From Candidatus Latescibacterota bacterium (GTDB lineage Bacteria; JAAXHH01), in assembly GCA_012270975.1 (NCBI GenBank), contig JAAXHH010000006.1:1-64000 (forward strand): a stretch of 64,000 nt of DNA, given 5' to 3'. The translations under genes and the position numbers were made by a program. Positions 50,495 to 58,986 of this stretch are shown piece by piece (within the stretch, counting starts at the first letter, position 1; every line of letters begins with the position of its first letter). The notes beneath the pieces are model-generated. The model worked only from the letters and a program-made list of their open reading frames with translations. It had not been told where the DNA came from and did not search any database.

Positions 50495-51601
50495 ATGTCT
50501 TACTCACCCGGACTCAAGGACATCGTAGCGGTGGAAACCCGGCTGAGCCATGTCGACGGTGAAGCCGGCGAACTGGTCATCGGCGGATATCCACTCGAAG
50601 AGATCGCGGAAAGAGCGACGTATGAAGAGATGGTATACCTCCTGTGGCACGGAGCACTGCCCACAGCGGCTGCCCTGGAGCGATTCGCCGGTGAACTGGC
50701 CGCGTGCCGCCCGCTATCCGGCGCAACCCACGATTTACTGCGAACCGCCGCGGCCGAGCGCCGCCCCGTCATCGACGCGGTGCGTATGGCCTCCTCCTCC
50801 TTGCCTGTCCGGGACGATACGGCCGATGCCCGGTCGCTGGTGGCCGGTCTGCCGACCGTCGTTGCGGCCTACTGGCGTCTTCTTCACGGGGAAGAACCGG
50901 TAGAACCGGACCACGGCCTCGGCCATGCGGCCAACCTGCTGTACATGCTGACGGGCGAAAACCCCGGAGACGACCGGGTACGGGCACTCACGACCTATCT
51001 CAACACGGTCGTCGACCACGGCATGAACGCATCCACGTTCACGGCGCGGGTCATCGTTTCGACGCGCTCCGATTTCATTTCTGCTGTTACGGGCGCGATC
51101 GGCGCGCTCAAAGGCCCGTTGCACGGCGGGGCGCCGGGCCCGGTCATTTCCATGCTTGAAGCGATCGGCGACGCCGATAACGCAGAATTCTACCTTCGTG
51201 AAAAACTCGAATCGGGGGAACGACTCATGGGTTTCGGTCACGCCGTGTACCGCGTGCGCGACCCCAGGGCCGACGTCCTTTCGCGGGCCGCGCGTTCTTT
51301 TTTTACCCATGATCACGACCTGTATGCCCTGGCCCTGCACGTCGAAGAAACCGCCATTGAACTCCTCGAAGAGTACAAGCCCGGCCGGCGCCTGCAGACC
51401 AACGTCGAGTTCTTTACCGCCCTGCTCCTCAAAGGGCTGGGTCTCCACCCGGACCTCTTCACCCCCATGTTCGCCGTGGGCCGTGTCGCCGGCTGGACCG
51501 CCCATTGCATCGAGCAGCGGGCCGTGGATCGTATCTTTCGTCCCGAGTCTCTTTATTCGGGGGACAAGACCAGGCGGTGGACGCCCGTTGACAAACGGTA
51601 G
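50495..51601 (+). CDS. Citrate synthase (CitA-type)
   Basis: 368 residues, 53 bases downstream of the dehydrogenase-like gene on the same strand, so co-transcribed. Catalytic His residues are His175 (VVDHGMNAST), His210 (GPLHGGAPG) and His249 (GFGHAVYRVRDPR). The final acidic residue is Glu305 in NVEFF, where NVDFY is usual; NVEF-type sequences occur in CitA-like synthases. It is shorter than the housekeeping enzyme, and substrate could be oxaloacetate or propionyl-CoA (2-methylcitrate). It forms a functional set with the divergent HTH-citrate synthase, so two condensing enzymes share one locus. Confidence 0.9.
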   Translation: MSYSPGLKDIVAVETRLSHVDGEAGELVIGGYPLEEIAERATYEEMVYLLWHGALPTAAALERFAGELAACRPLSGATHDLLRTAAAERRPVIDAVRMASSSLPVRDDTADARSLVAGLPTVVAAYWRLLHGEEPVEPDHGLGHAANLLYMLTGENPGDDRVRALTTYLNTVVDHGMNASTFTARVIVSTRSDFISAVTGAIGALKGPLHGGAPGPVISMLEAIGDADNAEFYLREKLESGERLMGFGHAVYRVRDPRADVLSRAARSFFTHDHDLYALALHVEETAIELLEEYKPGRRLQTNVEFFTALLLKGLGLHPDLFTPMFAVGRVAGWTAHCIEQRAVDRIFRPESLYSGDKTRRWTPVDKR

Positions 51602-51725
51602 CGCCCGCCACGGGTACTCATCTACTTAACGCTGGCATAACGCGTCCGCATACCGCATAATATCGTCTTAAACACCGGCATAGATTCGGAATGGTCACGA
51701 GGTCATACTGGGAAAGGAACGACCT

Positions 51726-52616
51726 ATGGCGATGGTCGACATGAAGCAGATCCACGCCCCGGAAGACGCGACGGACCTGCTGAGACACCCCGATGAGTTG
51801 CGGCGACGTGCCGCGGAGCACGGATGCCTGTTCTTTCGGCGTCTGCTTGATCCGGCGCGCGTACAGGAGGTCCGGCGCCAGGCGCTCGAGGTCTGCCGGG
51901 AACACGGCTGGCTCGCCCCCAGCTCGAATCCTATCGACGGTTTCGCGAATCTAGGCATCAGCGTGTTCGAAGGCGACGACCCGCGCTGGCAGGCCTTCTA
52001 CGACGATGTCCAACGAATCCGCGACTTCCACGCATTGGCGCTGGATCCCGCGTTGATCGGTATGCTCGAAGTGCTGTTCGGAGAACCCGTGCTGGCCCAC
52101 AGCCGGAACATCTGCCGGCTCGTATTCCCGGACACGAACGCCCACTCGACCCCGCCTCACCAGGACAACTACTTCATCGGCGGTTCGGACGAGACGTGGA
52201 CGGCCTGGATCCCGCTGGGCGACTGTCCGGAAGAACTCGGCGGACTCGCCGTCAACCGGGGATCCCACCGTAGCGGAATGCTGGAGACGTCAGAAGGCGT
52301 GGGGCCGGGCGGGCGACAGGTCCCCGTAGAGGACGATTCCGCCTGGGTCGGCGGCGACTATGCTTGCGGGGACGTCATCATCCTCCACAGCCTGACGATT
52401 CACCAGGGTCGGGACAACCTGACGGCGGACCGCCTCAGGCTTTCCGCCGATTACCGGTACCAGCCGAGAAGCCATCCGGTCCGGGAGGATTCCCTCCAGC
52501 CCCACATGAACTGGCTGACGTGGGACCAGGTTTACGAACATTGGGATGAGGACGATCCGGTGAAGTTCTACTGGAGAGACTTGGACCTGGACGTGGTCAA
52601 GCGGGAGCCTCGGTAG
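51726..52616 (+). CDS. Phytanoyl-CoA dioxygenase family protein (PhyH) 3
   Basis: 296 residues. PPHQDNYF gives His145 and Asp147, LTIHQGRDN gives distal His226, and DRLRLSADYRY has the 2-oxoglutarate Arg (238). The start at ATG 51726 has GGAACGACC before it, moderate support. Unusually it begins with about 60 extra residues carrying an R-rich helix before the core. It is the first of three genes (PhyH, SDR, PhyH) on one strand. Confidence 0.9.
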   Translation: MAMVDMKQIHAPEDATDLLRHPDELRRRAAEHGCLFFRRLLDPARVQEVRRQALEVCREHGWLAPSSNPIDGFANLGISVFEGDDPRWQAFYDDVQRIRDFHALALDPALIGMLEVLFGEPVLAHSRNICRLVFPDTNAHSTPPHQDNYFIGGSDETWTAWIPLGDCPEELGGLAVNRGSHRSGMLETSEGVGPGGRQVPVEDDSAWVGGDYACGDVIILHSLTIHQGRDNLTADRLRLSADYRYQPRSHPVREDSLQPHMNWLTWDQVYEHWDEDDPVKFYWRDLDLDVVKREPR

Positions 52617-52734
52617 ACGTTGCCGGAGTCTCTATAGGCGTCGCGGTGTTTGGCGCGTCAGGTGTCTAAGTTCACATCGCGGAAACCACGCTGACTTGCA
52701 CCAGAACACGCCCGCCCCCGGACATACCCCGGAT

Positions 52735-53748
52735 ATGCCCAATCCAATTGCCAAATCCGTCAAGCACCTGGTGCAAATGTTCCTACGCAAGCCGATGGCG
52801 GCGCCGGTAGATATGTCTGGACGCCACGTGATCGTGACCGGGGCGTCACCCGGTTCGCTCGGGTACGAAACCGCGCGGATCCTTGCAGGTTGGGGCGCGA
52901 CAGTGGTGGCGACCCGGGTCCGCGATGTGGCAGTGATGGAAGCGACGCTGAAAGACGACCTTCGCAAGCGCGGTGCTGACGCGGACACAGACAACATCAC
53001 GGCGCACGCACTTGATCTTCGGGATCCGGACAGCGTCAACGACTTCTCCGCCTGGTACCGCGACAGATACCACGATCAACTCCATGTCCTGATCAACAAC
53101 GCGGGCATACACGAGAAGACCCTCGCTCCACGAAGGAAAGCTCCGCTAACCGATGATGGCTTCGAAGTCCACTGGCGGACCAATTACCTTGGCGCCTTTC
53201 ACTTGACCTGGGCGCTGTTGCCTCTCCTGCAACGGACCGGACTCGAAAGCGGCGATGCACGGGTCGTCAACGTGTCCTCCGGTCTGCACGACCGTGTCGG
53301 GAATGCGGATCTTTTTGGCGAGGTTGCGCACCGCGATATGCCGCACTACCACTCCTGGGACGCGTACGGAAAGTCAAAACTGGCGATGATTCACATGGCT
53401 TTTGAAATCGAAAGACGATTCGCCGAATCACACAACCTGCACGCGGTGGCCTTACATCCGGGCGTCGTAAAGACTAACCTGACCCTGCCGCAGGCGTTTC
53501 GTGGACGAATCGGAAGGGCGGCTCATCGTATCAGTTCCGCGCTGGCCTCGCTGGTCCTGCTGTCCCCGCATGCCGGGGCGCAAACCATCGTGATGTGCGC
53601 GAGCCGGCGTCCCTTGCAAGGGGGAAAATACTACGAGCGCTGCGCCGTCGCCGAACCGTCTGCGGACAGCCGGGACGCAGATGCCGCCAAACGCCTGTGG
53701 GAGCAGTCGGAACGGTGGGTCGGGACCCTCGCGCGGCACGCCAGTTGA
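52735..53748 (+). CDS. Short-chain dehydrogenase/reductase
   Basis: 337 residues from the ATG at 52735 (a TTG at 52696 gives 350). VIVTGASPGSLGYETARIL is the glycine-rich NAD(P) loop, DLRDPDSV the next motif, LINNAG the conserved NNAG, and SWDAYGKSKLAMIH the catalytic Tyr-x3-Lys, with NVSSG contributing Ser. The preceding 25 residues are basic and amphipathic, possibly a membrane-associating or lipid-binding start. It resembles retinol/WWOX-type SDRs acting on hydrophobic alcohols. Position between two PhyH dioxygenases suggests oxidation of a hydroxylated product. Confidence 0.88.
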   Translation: MPNPIAKSVKHLVQMFLRKPMAAPVDMSGRHVIVTGASPGSLGYETARILAGWGATVVATRVRDVAVMEATLKDDLRKRGADADTDNITAHALDLRDPDSVNDFSAWYRDRYHDQLHVLINNAGIHEKTLAPRRKAPLTDDGFEVHWRTNYLGAFHLTWALLPLLQRTGLESGDARVVNVSSGLHDRVGNADLFGEVAHRDMPHYHSWDAYGKSKLAMIHMAFEIERRFAESHNLHAVALHPGVVKTNLTLPQAFRGRIGRAAHRISSALASLVLLSPHAGAQTIVMCASRRPLQGGKYYERCAVAEPSADSRDADAAKRLWEQSERWVGTLARHAS

Positions 53749-53805
53749 TTCGCAAGATCTAACCGGAATCAATCTGCATGTACTCGAACCTCAGGAAGAC
53801 CCGCT

Positions 53806-54576
53806 TTGGACGACGAATTACTTAATCGGGGGTTCTCACCCCGGCCGCTGAAGTCCGCGCAACGCAAGGCGCTGGACACCGATGGATTCGTCGTTCTGGA
53901 GGAGATCGTCTCGCCGGACTGGCTCGTCGAGTTGCGCCACGCTTTCGATGAGATTCATGACCGCGAGGGCGACAAGGCCGGCGAGGAGGTCGCGCAGATG
54001 AAAGGCGTCCGCCGGCTTGCCGATCTGGTCAACAAGGGATCGGTATTCGACGCGGTCTACCTGCAGCCCGAGCTCTTGACGGCGGTCTTCCATGTCCTGC
54101 AGCGGCCATTCAAGCTGCACTCGCTCAATGGGCACGACCCGCTGCCCGGAAGTGGGTTGCAGATTCTTCACGCCGATTGGGGCCAGCCCGCCGAACCCGG
54201 CGGACCCTACCACGTCGTCAACTCCATGTGGATGCTCGACGACTTCACCCGTATCAATGGCGCGACGCGCTGCGTGCCCGGAAGCCACCATATACCCGGC
54301 CGGATTACAGACCACGTAGCCGAGCGCCTGGAGGATCACCCCGACCAGGTACACCTGACGGGCCGCGCGGGTTCGGTGGCCGTATTCAACGGCAGCCTCT
54401 GGCACAGCTCGTATGTCAATCGCAGCGACGCTCCTCGGCGGGCCCTGCACTGCGCCTTTATCGCCCGTGAACACCCCCAGCAGACGAATCAGCGGGAGTA
54501 TCTGCACCCCGAGACGGCCCAACGCCTGTCCCCGCTCGCGCGCTACATCCTGGACGTCGAGGACGTCCCACGGTAA
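53806..54576 (+). CDS. Phytanoyl-CoA dioxygenase family protein (PhyH) 4
   Basis: 256 residues from a TTG at 53806. HAD at 122-124 gives His and Asp, SLWHSSYVNRSDAPRR has distal His200 and Arg211. The iron triad and 2-oxoglutarate anchor are intact. The iron site reads LHADW instead of WHQD, a distinct subgroup. It closes the PhyH-SDR-PhyH set and converges with the ceramidase-like gene. Confidence 0.88.
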   Translation: MDDELLNRGFSPRPLKSAQRKALDTDGFVVLEEIVSPDWLVELRHAFDEIHDREGDKAGEEVAQMKGVRRLADLVNKGSVFDAVYLQPELLTAVFHVLQRPFKLHSLNGHDPLPGSGLQILHADWGQPAEPGGPYHVVNSMWMLDDFTRINGATRCVPGSHHIPGRITDHVAERLEDHPDQVHLTGRAGSVAVFNGSLWHSSYVNRSDAPRRALHCAFIAREHPQQTNQREYLHPETAQRLSPLARYILDVEDVPR

Positions 54577-54617
54577 CTCGATTTTTGCGATCACGTGCGG
54601 TTATCCAACAGCCCCTG

Positions 54618-56033
54618 CTATCCAAACAGCTCCTGTACCAGATCCCGCGCCCGCTCGATCACGGTTTCGAGGCAGCCGGGGGTCAGCTTGGCCCAGTAGG
54701 TAACGTCTTCGTTGGCTTCGTGTCCACCGCGGGGATAAGCCTCCCGCGTCGGCAGGTAGCCCACATAGTGCGTAGTGAGGTGTGCCGGAAAGAGATAGGA
54801 AGCCGGCGAGTTTACCTTGAGCGCCAATTGTCCTTCCACGAACGGTTCCCCGGGCAGGCCGATAATGCCGAGATCACCGATGCGAAAGGCCTGGATCTCA
54901 TAGCTGAACTCGCCGTCCCGTTGCCTGCACAACTCGACGCTGCGGGTCGATGCCGCCCGAAACCAGCGCGGGTCAACTTGCCCGTTCGCTTCGCGCGGCG
55001 GTTCCGGATGCTCGGTGAGAATCGCATCGACTTCGCGCAGGCGCGCTTCAGGTATCTCGCGAAAGGGCAGGTCGATCCTTTCGAGCCTGGTATCCAGTAC
55101 TGCTTCGCTTTCGAACGCCAGGCTGTGCACGATGCGTTCGCTCAGACCGGACAGTCCGCGCCCCATCCGCCGGTGGTCCGGCTGGTAGTCCGGGTCGAAG
55201 GGGTGCCAGGGGTTGATGTTGCCGCAGCATCCGTTGACGACCAGCGACACGGAATCGGCACCAAACACCTGCTGCATCTCCCGGGACCAGGCGCCCGGCC
55301 AATCCGCCGACGCGGCCAGGAAGGTCTCGCTGTTGCCGTATGCGTTGACCGGGTGGCACGTGTAGTGCAAGAGAAAGGCCAGCGGTCTCCCGTTCATATC
55401 CTGGACGCAGCACACGCCGACCTCCGGGTCGATAGGACCTTCCAGGTAACAGACATCCGAAATACCAAAGGGCTGCCGCTCCCGGCCCAGCGGCCTGGGC
55501 ATGAATATGGTGCCATCCCTGCGTATGCCGCGCCGGTTGAAAGCCAGGTCGCCCGAGACGCCGCGGCCCAGGCCGATGCGCGCGGGTTGCAGCCTGCCCG
55601 CCGCTTCGACCGCGGCCTCCACCGCGGCGGCAGCGGCCCGGTCGTTATAGGCGCGTTCGGCCCCGCGCAGATACTCCGTTTCCTCGGTGGTCTCCAGTGG
55701 AAAATCCGGATCCAGCATGAAGTAACCGAGGCTCGGAGCGGAATGCGTTTGTGTCGCCTGTACCATGATCGCGTCCCGTTCAATACCCGTCTGCTCGCAG
55801 ATTTCCGCGCGGATCCGGTCCGTGTAGTCGCCGGTGACAATGGTGAGATCCAGGATCACCAGGCAGACGCGCCGCCCGTTCGCCTCGAATACGATGGTCT
55901 TGGCAAAGAGCGGATCCAACACGGCCCGGGTCGGACGGTGGTCGCCGGCTCCGCTGCCCGCCAGATGTGTCCCCGCCGGCGGGGATATATCGATCATCGC
56001 CGCACCGGCGCTCAACTGGTTAGTCGCACTCAT
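54618..56033 (-). CDS. Neutral ceramidase-like N-acylsphingosine amidohydrolase
   Basis: 471 residues from the ATG at 56033, with AAAGGA six bases upstream; the frame runs to 56123. GAAMIDISPPAG and HLAGSG open the neutral/alkaline non-lysosomal ceramidase catalytic domain. VQATQTHSAPSLGYF holds zinc-binding His, and LVVNGCCGNINPWH is the catalytic-serine-equivalent block (GDxSPN in relatives reads GNINPW here). True neutral ceramidases are over 600 residues with a C-terminal Ig-like domain; that domain is absent, so this is a short form, acting on an amide lipid or other ester. Divergent from the ERG24-like gene. Confidence 0.82.
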   Translation of the reverse strand: MSATNQLSAGAAMIDISPPAGTHLAGSGAGDHRPTRAVLDPLFAKTIVFEANGRRVCLVILDLTIVTGDYTDRIRAEICEQTGIERDAIMVQATQTHSAPSLGYFMLDPDFPLETTEETEYLRGAERAYNDRAAAAAVEAAVEAAGRLQPARIGLGRGVSGDLAFNRRGIRRDGTIFMPRPLGRERQPFGISDVCYLEGPIDPEVGVCCVQDMNGRPLAFLLHYTCHPVNAYGNSETFLAASADWPGAWSREMQQVFGADSVSLVVNGCCGNINPWHPFDPDYQPDHRRMGRGLSGLSERIVHSLAFESEAVLDTRLERIDLPFREIPEARLREVDAILTEHPEPPREANGQVDPRWFRAASTRSVELCRQRDGEFSYEIQAFRIGDLGIIGLPGEPFVEGQLALKVNSPASYLFPAHLTTHYVGYLPTREAYPRGGHEANEDVTYWAKLTPGCLETVIERARDLVQELFG

Positions 56034-56149
56034 GGGGTTCCTTTCGGCATTTCCCTTCGTCCTTTCCTTTCGTCGTTTTCCTTTCGCCGCCGGATGATAC
56101 AAACTAACATAAAGCATCCACACACCAATTGAGAAAGGGGAATTCGATC

Positions 56150-57289
56150 ATGATCGAATGGCTGGGTATCGGACACCTTTTCGAACTGTCCCGGACGGAA
56201 GCGACCTGGGGATTTTTCACCCCACTGATCATCTACGCCGTGTTTTTCGTGGTCCAGCTCATGCTGCCCGGCAGATGGGTACCGGGTTACGTCATCAATC
56301 CGGAGACCGGCGAACCCCGCAACTACCGCCTGAACGGCATGCTCGTGTTCTTGATCGCGATCGTCGTGTGGGCGCTCGAACTCACCGGGCTTCCTCACGA
56401 CTGGTTTTACCGTTCCTCGATCTATGCCGTGGCCGGCGGAACGGTCTTCAGCATAATCTTCACTCTGATTGCCGTGTTCAGCCAGCCGCAGGGCAAGGTG
56501 ACGAACCGGTTCCTGGCATGGTGGTTCGGACGTGCCCAGGAGATTTCGTTCTTCAAGGAACGCATCGACGTGAAGATGTACATGTACGTCGTCGGGGGGA
56601 CGATGCTGTCGCTCAACGCTCTGTCCGGGGCCGTGTACCACTACGAGCTTTTCGGCGAGCATGCCAATCCGGGCGTAATCCTGTATGCGGCGTTCTTCAC
56701 CTTCTACATCATGGACTACATGGTCTTCGAGCGCGTACAGCTCTATACCTACGATCTGATCCACGAGAATGTCGGCTTCAAGCTGATCTGGGGCTGTCTC
56801 GTGGTCTACGGATGGCTGTTCATCCTCCCGCTGTGGGGCATGGCCGCCTACCCGAACCCCGGATTTTCGCCGGAATGGACGAACTTCTGGCTCATCGGCA
56901 CGTCCGTGCTGTTCCTGTTCGGCTGGGGCATCTCGCGCGGCGCCAACCTGCAGAAATACACCTTCAAGCGGTGGCCCGAAAGCAAGTTCCTCGGCCTCAT
57001 CGAGCCGAAATACATCGAGGCCGGCGACCGCAGGATCCTGTGCAGCGGTCTCTGGGGCGCCGCCCGCCACTTAAACTACATGGGCGAAGGGTTTCTTGCC
57101 CTGTCCATCGCCCTGATATTCGGCTACTTCACGAATTTCTGGGCCTGGACCTATTTTCTCTTCATCGTCTCGCTGTTTACCTACCGCCAGCGCGATGATG
57201 ATCGTCACTGCGCCGAGAAATACGGTGCCGAAAAATGGGCGGAATATCAGCAGCGGGTGAAGTACCGGATCGTGCCGGGTATTTACTAA
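56150..57289 (+). CDS. ERG4/ERG24 family sterol reductase-like membrane protein
   Basis: 379 residues from the ATG at 56150, preceded by AAAGGGG at nine bases; a TTG at 56129 is an alternative. Eight or more hydrophobic helices are visible. The C-terminus carries the family hallmarks: CSGLWGAARHLNYMGEGFLAL (NADPH-binding region) and FTYRQRDDDRHCAEKYG, then WAEYQQRVKYRIVPGIY, very close to C14-sterol reductase and DHCR7 tails. Relatives reduce sterol double bonds with NADPH in membranes of eukaryotes. The bacterial substrate is not known; no squalene cyclase or monooxygenase is in the window. The next gene is a 5-alpha-reductase homologue. Confidence 0.85.
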   Translation: MIEWLGIGHLFELSRTEATWGFFTPLIIYAVFFVVQLMLPGRWVPGYVINPETGEPRNYRLNGMLVFLIAIVVWALELTGLPHDWFYRSSIYAVAGGTVFSIIFTLIAVFSQPQGKVTNRFLAWWFGRAQEISFFKERIDVKMYMYVVGGTMLSLNALSGAVYHYELFGEHANPGVILYAAFFTFYIMDYMVFERVQLYTYDLIHENVGFKLIWGCLVVYGWLFILPLWGMAAYPNPGFSPEWTNFWLIGTSVLFLFGWGISRGANLQKYTFKRWPESKFLGLIEPKYIEAGDRRILCSGLWGAARHLNYMGEGFLALSIALIFGYFTNFWAWTYFLFIVSLFTYRQRDDDRHCAEKYGAEKWAEYQQRVKYRIVPGIY

Positions 57290-57385
57290 AAGTTGGTCGC
57301 GGTCAACGATCCAGGTAGCTGATTCGACGAACCAGGTATGTTGGTCGTTTGAAATGCCGGACGGTTGAGATTGCGGACGGGATAA

Positions 57386-58144
57386 ATGTCAGAGCCCGAG
57401 ATCCATCGCCTGCTCGTGTGGACCATGTTCGGCCTGGCCGCCGGGGCCTTCCTGTATGTGCTCTGGAGACCAGCGCCCTACGGGCGCCACTTCAAGGGCT
57501 TCGGATGGGGCCCCACGGTCTCGAGCAAGGTGGGCTGGATCGGCATGGAATGTCCGGCGGTCTTCCTCTTCCTCTACGTCTACCTGCAGGGGAGCGCGGC
57601 CCTGAGTCTGGTGCCGCTGGTATTCCTGGCGATGTGGCAGACCCACTACGTCAACCGGACGCTCATCTACCCATTCCGGATCCGCAACGGGCGAAGCATG
57701 CCGCTGGTCGCCGCTGGAGCGGGGTTCTTCTTCAATGTGGTGAACGCTTACGTAAACGCCCGGTTCATCTCCCACCTCGGGGAGTACGGCGTTTCATGGT
57801 TGTCCCAACCGTGTTTCCTGACCGGACTGGTGGTTTTCGCGGGTGGCATGTGGCTGAACGTGCACAGCGACAACATTCTGCTTAGCCTGCGGAAACAGGG
57901 AAGGACGGGATACGCCATCCCCGCCCGCGGCGCCTTCCGGTACGTCTCCTGTCCAAACTACCTGGGCGAAATCATGGAATGGACGGGTTGGGCGATCGCG
58001 ACCTGGTCGCTCGGCGGACTGGCGTTCTGTGTCTTTACGATCGCCAACCTGGCCCCCAGGGCCCGTAGCAACCACCAATGGTACCGAAAACAGTTCCCGG
58101 ACTACCCGCCGAACCGCCGCGCCCTCATCCCGGGCGTATTCTGA
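57386..58144 (+). CDS. Steroid 5-alpha-reductase (SRD5A) family protein
   Basis: 252 residues, the size of eukaryotic 3-oxo-5-alpha-steroid 4-dehydrogenases. Six to seven membrane helices. MECPAV near 53-58 places the Glu that is catalytic in SRD5A2 (QELPSF there), and HYVNRTLIYPF near 90 places the Tyr (HYFHRTFVY there). The C-terminus has FRYVSCPNYLGEIMEWTGWAI, the NADPH-binding signature. It would reduce the delta-4 double bond of a 3-oxo-steroid or an analogous enone, in the membrane. It starts 96 bases after the ERG24-like gene on the same strand. Confidence 0.9.
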   Translation: MSEPEIHRLLVWTMFGLAAGAFLYVLWRPAPYGRHFKGFGWGPTVSSKVGWIGMECPAVFLFLYVYLQGSAALSLVPLVFLAMWQTHYVNRTLIYPFRIRNGRSMPLVAAGAGFFFNVVNAYVNARFISHLGEYGVSWLSQPCFLTGLVVFAGGMWLNVHSDNILLSLRKQGRTGYAIPARGAFRYVSCPNYLGEIMEWTGWAIATWSLGGLAFCVFTIANLAPRARSNHQWYRKQFPDYPPNRRALIPGVF

Positions 58145-58246
58145 TCGGGTAGGGGTTCAGGTTCCTGGCCGGCATAGCGGCGCGCGAGTCGGGCATTTGT
58201 ATTCCAGACACTGCTCGTTGCATCAACCATCAAGGCGACACAACCA

Positions 58247-58954
58247 ATGGCCGCCAACAGAACACAGGAATCCCGGAGATTACTGCACTCCGTAAAGGAC
58301 AAGTACAATGATCCTGAAGAACTTGATATCCGAAAAGACGAGTTGAAAGACGGTATCCGGAAGGCGGAACAGGCGTTTGTGGGAAATTACCCGCTAGACA
58401 GTCGCCTGTTAGACATTGGATGTGCGACAGGGCGACTGTGCTTCGCACTTGCGCGGCTGGGATACGACGTCACCGGTATCGATGTCGCCGAAAAACAGAT
58501 TGAACAGGCAAAGCAAACCGCGGAAGCGGAACGCGTCAACGTGGCGTTTCTACAATACGAAATGCCGATTCTGCCTTTTCCCGACGCCTCATTTGCCGCT
58601 GCATTTATGGGAAACGTCTATTGCTATGTCCCGCACCGCGCGTCACGTATCGCTTTTATGGAAGAGATCGCGCGCGTGCTTAATCCAAATGGCGAGGTTT
58701 TTCTTTCGCAGACTGTCCTGGATTCCGTACTGGATGGTTACGAAGACATTTACGATGACAACCATCGTAAGTACGCTCCCGACTACAAGACCCTGGAAGA
58801 AGGAGACGGATTCGTCCTGGGAGCACCGCACTATTTGCACTTCTTCTTCGCTGAAGATCTCATAGCAGAACTGGAAACATCTCCGTTCCAGATTGTAAGC
58901 TCAGTTTTGAAGAAAGGTGATTTTAAATGTGTTTTACGGAAGCAAAACACATGA
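58247..58954 (+). CDS. Class I SAM-dependent methyltransferase
   Basis: 235 residues. LLDIGCATGRLCFALARLGYDVTGIDVAEKQIEQA (about 54-88) has the glycine-rich motif I and the acidic end of strand 2. The ILPFPDASFAAAFMGNVYCYVP strand and the IARVLNPNGEVFLSQT motif complete the fold. It methylates an unknown small molecule, possibly a product of the reductase pair 100 bases upstream, but the link is only by position. The gene converges with PhyH 5. Confidence 0.85.
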   Translation: MAANRTQESRRLLHSVKDKYNDPEELDIRKDELKDGIRKAEQAFVGNYPLDSRLLDIGCATGRLCFALARLGYDVTGIDVAEKQIEQAKQTAEAERVNVAFLQYEMPILPFPDASFAAAFMGNVYCYVPHRASRIAFMEEIARVLNPNGEVFLSQTVLDSVLDGYEDIYDDNHRKYAPDYKTLEEGDGFVLGAPHYLHFFFAEDLIAELETSPFQIVSSVLKKGDFKCVLRKQNT

Positions 58955-58986
58955 GTCGTTCGCGGTTGCCTGCATCGGAATGCTTC

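Noticed and set aside
52617..52695. Possible tandem repeat before the SDR gene
   Set aside because: Only loose similarity of short GTCGCG/GTTGCC pieces, not a clear unit.
58160..58250. Possible tRNA-like hairpins between the reductase and methyltransferase genes
   Set aside because: No T-loop GTTCRANYC with matching acceptor stem was present, here or in other spacers.
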